From contig NZ_JAFNAW010000002.1 of the NCBI RefSeq assembly GCF_017356265.1, positions 1 to 64,000 on the forward strand: 64,000 bases of DNA, given 5' to 3'. How positions within the stretch are numbered: position 1 is the first letter of the stretch; every line of letters begins with the position of its first letter. The notes below the pieces were generated by a model. That model was not told the origin of the DNA and did not search any database. It saw only the letters and a program-made list of their open reading frames with translations. Positions 63,657-64,000 of this stretch are shown here, piece by piece. The stretch comes from Paracoccus fontiphilus (lineage in GTDB: Bacteria > Pseudomonadota > Alphaproteobacteria > Rhodobacterales > Rhodobacteraceae). The translations under genes were made by a program, and so were the position numbers.

Positions 63657-64000
63657 TCATTCGCCCTTTCCGTGGAAGATGGTGCCGACCGTCGCGGTGG
63701 TCCCGTCGGTTTCATCGCGGACGACCAGATCCAGAGAGGTCGTCGCCTCGGATGCCAGCGGCGATCCGGCGGGCGCGGTGACATACAGCCTGCGGCTCAG
63801 CGTTTCGTCCGCGGGAACGTCGATGGTGCCCGAGGCCGCGCCTTCGATGGCGACCGTCAGGTCGTCCCCGCCCTCGACGTCGAAGCTGAAGGCGCGCGTC
63901 TCGTGCTGCTTGTTGCGCAGGCGGACCTCGTAGGTGTTGCGGATCGCGCCGTCGGACATGGTGACGAACAGCGGATTGCGGACCGGAGAGACGTTCAGTT
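63657..64000 (-). CDS. ccoG: Cytochrome c oxidase accessory protein CcoG, C-terminal part (5' end beyond window)
   Basis: About 114 codons of the C-terminal end are visible. The segment VSPVRNPLFVTMSDGAIRN, followed by YEVRLRNKQHE, is the CcoG (RdxA/FixG) signature just after the ferredoxin domain. The rest is an immunoglobulin-like domain ending in VGTIFHGKGE. CcoG is a membrane iron-sulfur protein thought to reduce copper for cbb3 oxidase assembly. It is the first visible gene of the ccoGHIS operon, reading from the right edge. Confidence 0.93.
   Translation of the reverse strand, partial: LNVSPVRNPLFVTMSDGAIRNTYEVRLRNKQHETRAFSFDVEGGDDLTVAIEGAASGTIDVPADETLSRRLYVTAPAGSPLASEATTSLDLVVRDETDGTTATVGTIFHGKGE

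Noticed and set aside
1..64000. tRNA, rRNA, CRISPR, insertion sequences or prophage
   Set aside because: I looked for cloverleaf-like intergenic segments, regular repeats, transposase motifs and phage genes and saw none. The gaps are mostly short. A tRNA scan would settle this.

Overview
This window reads as a chromosomal segment of a high-GC alphaproteobacterium, most likely Rhodobacteraceae and Paracoccus-like. Pointers are the NDUFA12 complex I subunit, the cbb3-oxidase assembly genes ccoG/H/I/S, a soluble NAD-linked formate dehydrogenase (fdsGBA-fdhD-fdsD), the alphaproteobacterial LexA box (GAAC-N7-GAAC) before lexA, the rpsA-ihfB-lapA-trpF-trpB order, and core genes of alphaproteobacterial type. 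Genes are tightly packed with many 4-base stop/start overlaps. I see no rRNA, tRNA, CRISPR array, insertion sequence or prophage. The genus is an inference.

Layout: 1-2409 holds the two membrane subunits of a TRAP transporter, the large one cut by the window edge. 2491-4691 is cobUTS (late cobalamin assembly). 4821-10317 is an oligopeptide ABC transporter whose two ATPases are fused. 10331-11386 is selD. 11484-15166 carries hisF-hisE, accB-accC and aat. 15133-18484 (minus) carries NDUFA12, mlaD and a DUF2155 gene, then clpP and clpX. 18638-20354 has pth and two DUF genes. 20358-25357 (minus) is rpsA, ihfB, lapA, trpF, a GNAT gene and trpB.

25642-28161 is modABC (molybdate uptake). 28101-29902 holds a metallophosphoesterase and a lipid kinase. 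29968-41233 is one long minus-strand run: an RND efflux pump (membrane fusion protein, then inner-membrane pump), a LysR regulator, and the fds formate dehydrogenase genes. Together with moaC-moeA at 50032-51680, modABC, fdhD and fdsA describe molybdenum uptake, cofactor synthesis and insertion, and one enzyme that uses it.

41434-43266 has a DUF1330 gene and two surface-polysaccharide glycosyltransferases facing each other. 43630-48276 is a TelA / DUF2927 lipoprotein / SPFH-GYF / zinc-ribbon membrane protein cluster, the best candidate here for a poorly described system. 48289-52483 holds a PfkB kinase, trpC, moaC, moeA and SOS-controlled lexA. 52497-56267 has haem genes hemC, hemE and hemF around a DMT exporter. 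56343-60758 has a small lipoprotein, an SDR protein lacking the catalytic lysine, rsmC, clpS and a SPOR-tailed D,D-carboxypeptidase. 60823-64000 is ccoS, ccoI, ccoH and the end of ccoG.

Regulatory signals read directly from sequence include a LexA box overlapping the lexA -10 element, plausible sigma-70-type promoters for rpsA and clpX, a clpX leader hairpin, a LysR-type inverted repeat before fdsG, and hairpin terminators after clpX, rpsA and between the carboxypeptidase and ccoS.
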